Part shown: positions 1 to 7,871 of the stretch, in pieces
How positions within the stretch are numbered: the stretch's first letter is position 1
Layout: the number at the start of each line of letters is the position of its first letter
NCBI RefSeq assembly: GCF_001423295.1
Contig: NZ_LMNG01000030.1
Coordinates: forward strand, 124,358 to 188,357
Reading direction: 5' to 3'
DNA from: Methylobacterium sp. Leaf112
GTDB taxonomy: Bacteria; Pseudomonadota; Alphaproteobacteria; Rhizobiales; Beijerinckiaceae
Length of the DNA: 64,000 bases
The notes under the pieces: generated by a model
Database searches by the model: none
The model's input: only the letters and a program-made list of their open reading frames with translations
What the model was told of the DNA's origin: nothing
Translations under genes and position numbers: made by a program

Positions 1-1668
1 GTCACGACCTCCGAACCGCAGGATCTGCTGACCCTCGCCCGCGAGGCCGCCGAGGCGGCCAAGGCGCTCGTCGCCGAGGCCACCCGCCGGGTCCGCACCC
101 GCGTGCTCTCGCCCGAGGGCAAGATCTCGGCGGAGAAGATGGAGCTCGAGCAGCACGCCACCCACGGGCTCGCCTGGATCGCCACCTACGCCGAGGGCGT
201 GCGCGAACTCGGTGCCTACGCCGCCCGCCTGACGGAGTCGGGCGAGTTCGGCGAGACAGAGGCGCTCCTCGTCAGGATCGGGCTCGGCGAATACCTCGAC
301 CAGATGTTCTCCGGCATTCCCATGAGCCAGGGCGAAATGGTGCGCCCGACGGGGTCCCTCGGCCTCGGCGCCCGTGAAGTCGCCCAGTTCCGCAACGACG
401 CCGTCGAGGCCCTCATCGCCGACGGCAACACGGCCGAGAACCGTGCGGCGCTCGTCGCCCGCATCCGCGACAACGGCGGCTCGGCCACCATCGGCAAGTC
501 CGGCCTCGACGAGGACATGGAGGCGATCCGCTCCGAGATGCGCCGCTTCGGCCTGGCCGAGGTCGTTCCGCACGCCCACGCGTGGCACAGCGAGAACGCC
601 TACATCCCCATGGAGATCGTGACGAAGATGGCCGAGCTCGGCGTCTTCGGCCTGACCATCCCGGAAGAGTATGGCGGCATGGGCCTGCCCAAGATCTCCA
701 TGTGCGTGGTCTCCGAGGAGCTGTCGCGCGCCTATATCGGCGTCGGCTCCCTCGGAACCCGCTCCGAGATCGCCGCCGAACTCATCCTGTGCGGCGGCAC
801 CGAGGAGCAGAAGCACCGCTTCCTGCCCGGCATCGCGTCCGGCGACACGCTCCCCACCGCCGTGTTCACCGAGCCGAACACCGGCTCGGACCTGGCCTCG
901 CTCCGCACCAAGGCGGTCAAGGACGGCGACGTCTGGAAGATCTCGGGCAACAAGACCTGGATCACCCACCCCGTGCGCGCCGACATCATGACCTGTCTCG
1001 TGCGCACCAAGCCCGAGGAGAAGGGCCACAAGGGCCTGTCGCTCCTCATCGCCGAGAAGCCGCGCGGCACCGACGCCGAGCCTTTCCCCGTCGCGGGCCT
1101 GTCCGGCGGCGAGATCCACGTGCTCGGCTACCGCGGCATGAAGGAGTACGAGCTCGCCTTCGACAATTTCGAGGTGCCGGGCGCCAACCTTCTCGGCGAA
1201 GTCGAGGGCAAGGGCTTCACCCAGCTCATGCAGACCTTCGAGTCGGCCCGCATCCAGACCGCCGCCCGCGCCATCGGTGTGGCGCAGAACGCCCTCGACC
1301 TCGGCCTGCGCTACGCCGAGGACCGGGTGCAGTTCGGCAAGGCCCTGATCAACTTCCCGCGCGTCGCCGACAAGATCGCCATGATGGCGGTGGAGATCAA
1401 CATCGCCCGTCAGCTCACCTACTTCTCGGCCCGCGAGAAGGACGAGGGCAAGCGCTGCGATCTCGAGGCCGGCATGGCCAAGCTGCTGGGCGCCCGCGTC
1501 GCCTGGGCGGCGGCCGACAACGCCCTGCAGATCCACGGCGGCAACGGCTTCGCGCTCGAATACGCGGTCAGCCGCGTGCTCTGCGACGCCCGCATCCTCT
1601 CGATCTTCGAGGGCGCGGCCGAGATCCAGGCCCAGGTCATCGCCCGCCGGCTGCTCGAAGCCGCCTGA
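1..1668 (+). CDS. mcd: Acyl-CoA dehydrogenase, probably (2S)-methylsuccinyl-CoA dehydrogenase, 5'-truncated by the window
   Basis: Flavin-dependent acyl-CoA dehydrogenase. The best guess is the enzyme that oxidises methylsuccinyl-CoA to mesaconyl-CoA in the cytoplasmic ethylmalonyl-CoA pathway. The frame is open from base 1, so the true start lies upstream; 555 residues are visible. The ordinary dehydrogenase fold begins only near base 540, preceded by roughly 180 helical residues. A long N-terminal extension of this kind is known for Mcd. Family motifs include EPNTGSDLASLRTKA (about base 870), NKTWITHP and, near the end, QIHGGNGFALEY and FEGAAEIQ, the region of the catalytic glutamate in this family. 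It is followed by a strong terminator. The family is certain. The substrate is inferred from the extension and from the methylotroph-like gene content. Confidence 0.75.
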   Translation, partial: VTTSEPQDLLTLAREAAEAAKALVAEATRRVRTRVLSPEGKISAEKMELEQHATHGLAWIATYAEGVRELGAYAARLTESGEFGETEALLVRIGLGEYLDQMFSGIPMSQGEMVRPTGSLGLGAREVAQFRNDAVEALIADGNTAENRAALVARIRDNGGSATIGKSGLDEDMEAIRSEMRRFGLAEVVPHAHAWHSENAYIPMEIVTKMAELGVFGLTIPEEYGGMGLPKISMCVVSEELSRAYIGVGSLGTRSEIAAELILCGGTEEQKHRFLPGIASGDTLPTAVFTEPNTGSDLASLRTKAVKDGDVWKISGNKTWITHPVRADIMTCLVRTKPEEKGHKGLSLLIAEKPRGTDAEPFPVAGLSGGEIHVLGYRGMKEYELAFDNFEVPGANLLGEVEGKGFTQLMQTFESARIQTAARAIGVAQNALDLGLRYAEDRVQFGKALINFPRVADKIAMMAVEINIARQLTYFSAREKDEGKRCDLEAGMAKLLGARVAWAAADNALQIHGGNGFALEYAVSRVLCDARILSIFEGAAEIQAQVIARRLLEAA

Positions 1669-1718
1669 TCCCGACACCCGTATCGCTCCGTTCGCGGAGC
1701 GGCACGGTCGAGCCGCCG

Positions 1719-1759
1719 AACGAAGAACGCCGGAGCCCATGGCCCCGGCGTTCTTCGTT
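1719..1759. terminator. Strong hairpin terminator after the acyl-CoA dehydrogenase
   Basis: A perfect 15-bp inverted repeat (1719-1733 and 1745-1759, arm AACGAAGAACGCCGG) encloses an 11-base loop and is followed by TTCGG. It sits between two converging genes and could stop transcription from both sides. Confidence 0.75.
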
Positions 1760-1797
1760 TCGGCTCCGCGAAGGCGCCACTTTTGCCAAGGAAACCG

Positions 1798-1980
1798 CTA
1801 TTTGGTGATCTTCACCGAGACCGGATCGCTCGACGGAAAAGTCTCTTCCAGGGCCTCGTCGAGGCGTTCGCTGAGTTCACCCTGCTGGTTCTCGGGCCGG
1901 CTCTTGTCGGACCCCTTCGGCGCGGGTTGGCCCGTGGTGGAGATCGTGTCGGTCTCCGGTGACTTGGTGTCCTCGGCCAT
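1798..1980 (-). CDS. Small acidic conserved hypothetical protein (60 aa)
   Basis: Sixty residues, hydrophilic and acidic. The disordered-looking N-terminus is rich in T, S, P, D and E. The C-terminal segment LDEALEETFPSSDPVSV resembles a motif seen in small rhizobial and methylobacterial proteins of unknown function. The ATG at 1978-1980 is preceded by GGAGAAA at a good distance. Longer frames running upstream have no comparable start signal. It stands alone, converging on the acyl-CoA dehydrogenase across a shared terminator. No function can be assigned. Confidence 0.65.
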   Translation of the reverse strand: MAEDTKSPETDTISTTGQPAPKGSDKSRPENQQGELSERLDEALEETFPSSDPVSVKITK

Positions 1981-2033
1981 GGCGGCGTTTCTCCGATTCC
2001 CGTGGTCCGCCGCATCGGGCGAACCTCGCTGGA

Positions 2034-3347
2034 TCAACGCGGGTGACCCGCCCCCGTATCCACCGCCGAGCCACGGCGGGGCAGGGCGGCCACGGCGGCA
2101 CTGCCCCGACGTCCGGGCACCGGCGCCCGGGATGCGGCTTCGCGAAGAACGGTCTCGTAGACTTCGCTCACCCGGTCGAGATGGGCGTCGAGGGTAAGGG
2201 GGGCGGCCCAGTAGCGCCCGTGGGCGGCCCGGCTTATCCGCGCGGCGCAGGCGTCGTCCTTCAACCGGACGAGATGGGCGGCCAGGGCCTCGGCATCGCC
2301 GGAGCGGAACCAGAATCCGGTCTCGCCGTCCTCCACCGCCTCGCGACCGGCGCAGGCATCGCTGACGATGACGGGCGCGCCGCAGGCCAGGGCTTCGTAG
2401 ACCGTCAGCGGCTGGCCCTCGTACCAGACGCTCGGGAACACGAGGGCGCGGGCCTCGCGCATCAGGGCGTGCACGGCGGCCTCGTCCTTCCACCCGAGCA
2501 TCCGTGCCTCGGGGTAGCGCGCCGCGAGATCCGCGGCGGCGGGACCGTCGCCGACGAAGACCGGGCGCACCCCGGCGCGGCGCGCGGCTTCGGCGAAGAC
2601 CGGCGCGCCCTTCTCCGTGGAGATGCGCCCGACGAACAGGAAATCCCCCGGCGGTTCGGAACGCGGCGCTGCCTTCGCGACGGCGATCGGGTTGTCGACC
2701 CGATGAAACAGGGTCGTGGCCGGCAGGTGCGGCCGGATCACCGCTTCCTGCAGGGCGCTGATGGTGACGATGTGGGGGAACAGCCGCCGCATCCCGGCGA
2801 CGTGGTCGAGGGCGGCATGACGCACCACCCGCAGGAGCTTGCGGGGATAGCTCCGCGCATCGCAGTTCGTCGTCAGGCAGTCCCGCGACATCGGCGTGCG
2901 GTGGCAGATGCTCTGCGCCGGGTACTCGTAGAAGCCGCCATTGGGGCAGACGAGGAAGAACTCGTGCATGGTGTAGAGTAGCGGCAGGCCGGAGGCCCGC
3001 AGGCTCACCCCGATGGAGGGCGACAGGGCCTTGGCGAAGGCGTGGACGTGGACCACCGTCTCGCGCGGGTCGAGCCCCGCCAGGACCTCGGACAGGCGCT
3101 GCGCGGCCTTTGCGTTCCAGATCGCCTGCACGGCGAACGCGAGCTTGTTACGAGTGGAGGCGATGTCGTCCTGGCCGAGACAGACCACCCGGATGCCGGC
3201 GGCCTCCAGGCGTGGATCGGCCGGACCGACGGCGGCGAACACCGTCACCTCGTGTCCCCGTGCCCGTAGGCCGAGCCCCGCATCGAGGGCCACCTTGGCC
3301 TGCCCGCCATTGATGAAGGCGTGATCGACGACGAGAACGACGTGCAT
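2034..3347 (-). CDS. GT4-family glycosyltransferase
   Basis: Retaining GT-B glycosyltransferase that probably moves a sugar from a nucleotide donor onto a cell-surface polysaccharide or glycolipid. The 437-residue protein opens with MHVVLVVDHAFINGGQAKVA, the usual first Rossmann strand and glycine loop. The C-terminal donor domain has FLFVGRISTEKGAPVFAEA and the EX7E motif in WYEGQPLTVYEALACGAPV. No signal peptide or membrane segment is seen, so it acts on the cytoplasmic side. The start at 3347 is the first methionine that begins the fold; upstream extensions are low-quality sequence. The divergent neighbour at 3457 is a paralogue with the same unusual cysteine-rich central block (HEFFLVCPNGGFYEY here, HDYFMACPNGVYYRF there). 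The acceptor is unknown. Confidence 0.85.
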   Translation of the reverse strand: MHVVLVVDHAFINGGQAKVALDAGLGLRARGHEVTVFAAVGPADPRLEAAGIRVVCLGQDDIASTRNKLAFAVQAIWNAKAAQRLSEVLAGLDPRETVVHVHAFAKALSPSIGVSLRASGLPLLYTMHEFFLVCPNGGFYEYPAQSICHRTPMSRDCLTTNCDARSYPRKLLRVVRHAALDHVAGMRRLFPHIVTISALQEAVIRPHLPATTLFHRVDNPIAVAKAAPRSEPPGDFLFVGRISTEKGAPVFAEAARRAGVRPVFVGDGPAAADLAARYPEARMLGWKDEAAVHALMREARALVFPSVWYEGQPLTVYEALACGAPVIVSDACAGREAVEDGETGFWFRSGDAEALAAHLVRLKDDACAARISRAAHGRYWAAPLTLDAHLDRVSEVYETVLREAASRAPVPGRRGSAAVAALPRRGSAVDTGAGHPR

Positions 3348-3383
3348 GGCGGGCGTTTCCGTCGAAGATGATGCGTCGGCAAC

Positions 3384-3415
3384 GTTTACCGCTCGTGCGT
3401 TGATCTCCGGTAAAC
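3384..3415. promoter_or_regulatory. Inverted repeat between divergent glycosyltransferase genes
   Basis: GTTTACCG (3384-3391) and its exact reverse complement CGGTAAAC (3408-3415) are separated by 16 bases inside the 109-bp gap that must hold both promoters. The arrangement suits a regulator binding two half-sites and controlling both genes. The regulator is not identified. Confidence 0.4.
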
Positions 3416-3456
3416 CGAGGTCCGGGCGTGCTCGCCCCGGGGACTCGGCCGACGCC

Positions 3457-4704
3457 ATGCACATCGCGATCTTGGCCGAATTCGCCGTGGCGAGCGGAGG
3501 CGCCGAGAAGGTGGCGGTGGAATCCGCCCGCGGCCTCGCCGAGGCCGGACACAGCGTCACCTATCTTCAGGCCATCGACGGGCCGGCCGACGCGCTCCTC
3601 GACCATCCGGGCATCACCCGCCTGACCCTGCACAATCGCGACATCTGGGACAGACCGGCGCACCGGGCCGCCGTCTCGGGCATCTGGGACGGGCCGTCGG
3701 CCGCCCGCCTCGGTGCCGCCCTCGACGCCCTGCCGGTGCGGCCGGACCTCGTGCACCTGCACCAATGGACCCGCAGCCTGTCGCCGAGCGTGTTTCCGCC
3801 GCTGTTCGCCCGCGGCGTGCCCGTGGTCGTCACCCTGCACGATTACTTCATGGCCTGCCCGAACGGGGTCTACTACCGGTTCGACCGCGCCGCGCCCTGC
3901 GCGCTCACCCCCCTGTCGACGGGGTGCCTCGCCGCCCCCTGCGACGGCCGGAGCCGCCTGCACAAGCTCGTCCGGGTCGGGCGCAACGCCGTTCTGCGCA
4001 CCGTCCTGCGGGGGCATGCCCTCGACGTGATCCATGTCTGCGACGCCAGCGTCGCGCGGATGGGCCGCCTCCTCGGCCATCTCGACCTGACCCACCACCG
4101 CGTCGACAATCCCGTGCGGGTGGCGCGCACCGAGCCCGCCGATCCGGCGCAGGGCGACGCCATGGTGTATGTCGGCCGCCTCACCCGGGAGAAGGGGGCC
4201 GACCTCGTGGCCGCGGCGGCCGCCCGTGCCGGCCTGCCGGCCATCTTCATCGGCGCCGGCCCCCTGGAAGCCGAACTCGGCGCCCATCCCCACGTCGAGA
4301 TCCTGGGCTGGCGCAGCCCCGAGGCGGTCTGGGAGACGGTGCGGGCCCGGGCCCGGGCCCTCGTGGCGCCGTCGCGCTGGTTCGAGACCGGCCCGCTCAC
4401 GGTCTACGAAGCCCTGGCCCACGGCATTCCGGTGATCGCCTCGGTCCGGGCGGGTGCCGCCGAGCGGATCGTCGACGGCGTCACCGGCTTCACCGTGGAA
4501 CCCGAGATCGAGGCTCTGGCGGGGGCCATGCGGCGCCTGTCCGACGATTCGGCGCTGCGCAGCCTCGGGCGTGCGGCGAGCGAGCGGTACTGGGCGACAC
4601 CGACGACTCCGGCCGCCCACGCGGCGTCGCTCGAAGCCGTCTATGGACGCGTCATCGCGGCAAGGGCCGTGGCGGGACAGCCGGGCAGGGGACGGGCCGC
4701 CTGA
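3457..4704 (+). CDS. GT4-family glycosyltransferase, paralogue of the divergent neighbour
   Basis: A 415-residue GT-B glycosyltransferase starting MHIAILAEFAVASGGAEKVA, with donor-domain motifs MVYVGRLTREKGADLVAAAA and the EX7E element in WFETGPLTVYEALAHGIPV. It shares layout and the conserved CPNG plus cysteine block (residues about 135-175) with the protein encoded divergently at 2034-3347, so the two are an old duplication or partners in one polymer pathway. The ATG at 3457 begins the fold directly; upstream in-frame methionines add sequence unlike the family. No transmembrane region is visible. The sugar donor and acceptor are unknown. Confidence 0.85.
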   Translation: MHIAILAEFAVASGGAEKVAVESARGLAEAGHSVTYLQAIDGPADALLDHPGITRLTLHNRDIWDRPAHRAAVSGIWDGPSAARLGAALDALPVRPDLVHLHQWTRSLSPSVFPPLFARGVPVVVTLHDYFMACPNGVYYRFDRAAPCALTPLSTGCLAAPCDGRSRLHKLVRVGRNAVLRTVLRGHALDVIHVCDASVARMGRLLGHLDLTHHRVDNPVRVARTEPADPAQGDAMVYVGRLTREKGADLVAAAAARAGLPAIFIGAGPLEAELGAHPHVEILGWRSPEAVWETVRARARALVAPSRWFETGPLTVYEALAHGIPVIASVRAGAAERIVDGVTGFTVEPEIEALAGAMRRLSDDSALRSLGRAASERYWATPTTPAAHAASLEAVYGRVIAARAVAGQPGRGRAA

Positions 4705-4765
4705 CGCGCGCCCTACGGTCGGGCGAACGATTTCCGACGGCCGGCATTTTCCTTCCACGACGATC

Positions 4766-4794
4766 TTGACGTCCATGTTGCACTGCAACATAAA
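4766..4794 (+). promoter_or_regulatory. Phasin promoter with palindromic operator (PhaR-like)
   Basis: A TTGACG -35 (4766-4771) and a CATAAA -10 (4789-4794) are separated by exactly 17 bases. Nearly filling that spacer is a perfect palindrome with 8-bp arms, ATGTTGCA-C-TGCAACAT (4775-4791). A repressor there would block RNA polymerase. TGC/GCA dyads in front of phasin genes are the known type of site for the polyhydroxybutyrate-sensing repressor PhaR; assignment to PhaR is inference. Confidence 0.6.
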
Positions 4795-4846
4795 GCCTTC
4801 GCGGCGCGACGTTTTGGAGCGCGCTCCCGCAAGAGAGAGATACGCC

Positions 4847-5209
4847 ATGACCGGCCAGACCTTCGAGATCCCGACCGAGATGCGCGCCTTCGCCGAGAAG
4901 AGCGTCGATCAGGCCCGCAGCGCCGTCGGCAACCTGATCGGAACTGCGATCAAGACCTCCGAGCAGCTTCAGACCCAGTCGAAGACCGTGCAGGAGTCGA
5001 TGCAGACCGCCCTCGCCAAGAGCTTCGACCACGCCCAGGAGAACGCCACCGCGACGTTCGACTTCGCCCAGAAGCTGGTGCGGACCCGCGACCTGCGCGA
5101 GGCCTTCGAGCTGCAGTCCGAGTTCCTGCGCAGCCAGATCGCCAGCCTGCAGAATCAGGCCAAGGATCTCGGCGCCCTCGCGCAGAACACCCTGCGCCCG
5201 TCGGCCTGA
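4847..5209 (+). CDS. Phasin family protein
   Basis: A 120-residue, almost entirely helical, amphipathic protein without cysteine or signal peptide. The start MTGQTFEIPTEMRAFAEKSV and the core FDHAQENATATFDFAQKLVR are typical of phasins, which coat polyhydroxybutyrate granules in the cytoplasm and control their size. The ATG at 4847 follows AAGAGAGA. The gene has its own promoter containing a palindromic operator, and a second phasin-domain gene follows 230 bases downstream. The two probably serve the same granule system. Confidence 0.85.
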   Translation: MTGQTFEIPTEMRAFAEKSVDQARSAVGNLIGTAIKTSEQLQTQSKTVQESMQTALAKSFDHAQENATATFDFAQKLVRTRDLREAFELQSEFLRSQIASLQNQAKDLGALAQNTLRPSA

Positions 5210-5439
5210 TCCGATCCCTACCCCGACGGTGCCGCCCGTATCGGCGCGCCGCGAGACGGTCGGATGAACCAAGCGCCGGAGGTGTGATCCGACCGATTCG
5301 GGCACGGCTCCGGAACGGATCGCTTCATCCCTTCGGCGCATTCCATCGAGGCCCGTCCCCTCCGCCAGCGGCGCGAGGGCGGGATTTCGGCGGAGTGCTC
5401 CGATTCGGGTAGGATGCGTCCGAACGGCTTCGAGGAGAC

Positions 5440-6168
5440 ATGGCCATGGTGAAACGGCGTAAGGGGCCGCCCGCGCGGTCGAGCGCGGTGCGGCGCAATC
5501 CGGAGGAAGCTCAAATGGTCGTGGAACCCCGTCTCCCCGAGCCCGAGATCGCGCTGGAATCTGCGGAGGCGTCCGCCCTCGGCACCGAGGTTCATGTGCC
5601 GTCGGTCCACGACGCCCTCCTGGAGACGGTCTCCGCCGACGCCCTCGAAGCTGCGGCGGGGCAGCCCGTGTCCTCCGGACCGGCCGAGGCCCAGCCGACG
5701 GAAGCGGCCGAGACCGCCGAGACCGCCGACGACGCGACCGAGCCGACGCCCGTCATGCAGCCGCCCGAAGCCCTCGAGGCCGCCCCGGACGCCGTCACCA
5801 TTCCGGACATCGCGCCCGAGCCCGAGACCGCGCTGGCGGTCGCGACGCTCCCCGTCGCGGTGATGGAAACCGCATCGGTCGCGCAGGCCGTGGCCATGGC
5901 CCAACCCGCGCTCCCCCGTCCGACCGAGGCCTCCTTCGACGTGATCGGCGAGATCACGCAGGCGAACGCGACGATCCTGGCGTTCCTGCGGAGCGAGGGC
6001 AGCGCCGCCATGGCGCATTGGCACAGCCTGTCCGGCGCCAGGACGCCGGCCGACGCCATCCGCATCCAGGTCGACGAGATGCAGCGGGCCGCCGATGCGT
6101 CGCTGACCTGCTTCAGCGTCCTGGCCCGCCGGGCCGGCCGTCTCGCAGCGGGGATCGGCCGGGTCTGA
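5440..6168 (+). CDS. Phasin-domain protein with basic N-terminus and long disordered acidic linker
   Basis: A 242-residue protein in three parts. Residues 1-25 are strongly basic (MAMVKRRKGPPARSSAVRR). Residues about 26-165 are a low-complexity linker rich in A, E, P, T and V. From about 165 to the end, starting FDVIGEITQANATILAFL, it is a helical phasin-like domain. Granule proteins with a basic tail that bind DNA and link polymer granules to the nucleoid are known (PhaF and PhaM types), and this one could do the same with its tail at the other end; that is inference. GAGGAG lies just before the ATG at 5440; an alternative ATG lies two codons further on. Confidence 0.7.
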   Translation: MAMVKRRKGPPARSSAVRRNPEEAQMVVEPRLPEPEIALESAEASALGTEVHVPSVHDALLETVSADALEAAAGQPVSSGPAEAQPTEAAETAETADDATEPTPVMQPPEALEAAPDAVTIPDIAPEPETALAVATLPVAVMETASVAQAVAMAQPALPRPTEASFDVIGEITQANATILAFLRSEGSAAMAHWHSLSGARTPADAIRIQVDEMQRAADASLTCFSVLARRAGRLAAGIGRV

Positions 6169-6282
6169 CGGGGCCCCTCGCGCCGAGCCCCCGGCACGTC
6201 TAGATAACCCGAGATCCCCGCCTCGCCCCCCATCGCCCGTTGCCGACGGGGGGCACGCGGTTCGTTATCCCGGGAGTCCTCG

Positions 6283-7791
6283 ATGCCGCGCTCGTATCCC
6301 CTGCTCGTTCCCCTCGTGGCGGCCTGGCTCGCCACCGGGCCGGCCGTCGCGCAGATGGCGCAGACGCCGGACAAGATCGCGCCGGACAAGATCGCGCCGG
6401 ACAGATCCGCGCCCGAGAAGGCGAGCCCGGACAGCGGCGAGAAGACGGTCCCGCAATCCAAGGGGCAGGTGCATCTCTCGTTCGCGCCCGTGGTGAAGCG
6501 GGCCGCGCCCTCCGTGGTCAACGTCTACGCCTCTCATGTCGAGACGCGGGGGGCCAGCCGCAGCGCCATGGACGAGTTCATGCGGCGTTTCTTCGGCGAG
6601 AACGGCGGCGGTCGCGGCCGGGGTGGAGCACCGGGCGAGCGGGCGCAGAAATCGCTCGGATCCGGTGTGATCCTCGACGAATCCGGCCTCGTCATCACCA
6701 ACAACCACGTCATCGAGAACATGAACGAGGTTCGTGTCGCCCTGGCGGACCGGCGCGAGTTCGAGGCGACCATCGTGCTGCGCGACCCGCGCACGGATCT
6801 GGCCGTGGTCAAGATCAAGAGCCCGACGGGCGGCCTCGTGGCGATGCCGTTCGGCGATTCGGAAGCCCTCGAGGTCGGCGACTTCGTCATGGCCATCGGC
6901 AACCCGTTCGGCGTCGGCCAGACGGTGACCCAGGGCATCGTCTCGGCGCTCGCCCGCACCCAGGTCGGCTCGTCGGACTACCAGTTCTTCATCCAGACCG
7001 ACGCGGCGATCAATCCGGGCAATTCCGGCGGAGCGTTGGTCGATCTCAACGGACGGCTGGTGGGCGTCAACACCGCCATCTATTCGCAATCGGGCGGCAG
7101 CCACGGCATCGGCTTCGCCATTCCGGCGAGCATGGTCCGCGCCGTGGTGGAGACCGCCAAGGGCGGGGCCACCTCCGTGCGCCGGCCCTGGCTCGGCGCT
7201 CGGGTGCAGAGCGTGACCCCGGACATCGCCGACAGCATGGGGCTCGACCACCCCACCGGCGTCCTGGTGGCGAGCCTGCAGCCGAAGAGCCCGGCCGAGG
7301 AAGCCGGCCTCAAGCGCGGCGACCTCATCCTCAGCGTCGACGGCAAGACCGTCGACGACCCGGAGGCCTTCGGATACCGTTTCGCCCTGAAGGCGCTCAC
7401 CGGCACCACGAAGTTCGGCATCCTGCGCGGCACCAGCCGGACCAACGTGCTGGTGAAGCTCGGCCCCGCGCCGGAGACCCGGCCGCGCGACACCCTCAAG
7501 GTCCGCACCCGCTCGCCGTTCCTCGGCGCCACCCTGGTCAACACCTCGCCGGCCGTGGCGGAAGAGATCCAGGTCGACCTGCCCGCCGAGGGCGTCGCCG
7601 TGGCGGGGGTGGAGGAGAATTCCATCGCGGCCCGCGCCGGACTTCAGAAGGGCGACATCATCGTCGCCATCAACGGCGCCCCCATCTCGACCACGAAGGA
7701 CCTGGAGCGGATCACCCGCAACAGCCTGAACATGTGGGAGGTCTCGATCAACCGCGGCGGCGAGGTGCTCACCTCGGTGTTCGGGGGATAA
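6283..7791 (+). CDS. degP: Periplasmic Do/HtrA-family serine protease
   Basis: Trypsin-like serine protease and chaperone that degrades misfolded envelope proteins. It has 502 residues. A signal peptide covers about 1-24 (MPRSYPLLVPLVAAWLATGP, then AVAQ). A short proline/lysine/aspartate repeat region follows (APDKI twice, then APDRS). The protease domain carries the triad H142 (TNNHVIEN), D172 (DPRTDLAVV) and S248 (NPGNSGGAL), and two PDZ domains follow, with RRPWLGARVQSV starting the first and LGATLVNTSPAVAEEI the second. The start is supported by GGGAG ten bases upstream. The gene lies 80 bases before rarA in the same direction. DegQ/DegS-like roles are possible; two PDZ domains favour DegP/DegQ. 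Confidence 0.9.
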   Translation: MPRSYPLLVPLVAAWLATGPAVAQMAQTPDKIAPDKIAPDRSAPEKASPDSGEKTVPQSKGQVHLSFAPVVKRAAPSVVNVYASHVETRGASRSAMDEFMRRFFGENGGGRGRGGAPGERAQKSLGSGVILDESGLVITNNHVIENMNEVRVALADRREFEATIVLRDPRTDLAVVKIKSPTGGLVAMPFGDSEALEVGDFVMAIGNPFGVGQTVTQGIVSALARTQVGSSDYQFFIQTDAAINPGNSGGALVDLNGRLVGVNTAIYSQSGGSHGIGFAIPASMVRAVVETAKGGATSVRRPWLGARVQSVTPDIADSMGLDHPTGVLVASLQPKSPAEEAGLKRGDLILSVDGKTVDDPEAFGYRFALKALTGTTKFGILRGTSRTNVLVKLGPAPETRPRDTLKVRTRSPFLGATLVNTSPAVAEEIQVDLPAEGVAVAGVEENSIAARAGLQKGDIIVAINGAPISTTKDLERITRNSLNMWEVSINRGGEVLTSVFGG

Positions 7792-7871
7792 CAGCCGGCG
7801 CGAATCCCGCGGGCGGGGTTCGCGCGGCGTTCCGGGTTGCGAAGCCGGCGCCCCCGCGTCTTGATGCGGCC

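Noticed and set aside
6240-7871. A long frame continuing upstream of rarA through the protease gene
   Set aside because: Its translation is arginine/proline-rich and has no family features. The protease is in a different frame with a complete catalytic triad.
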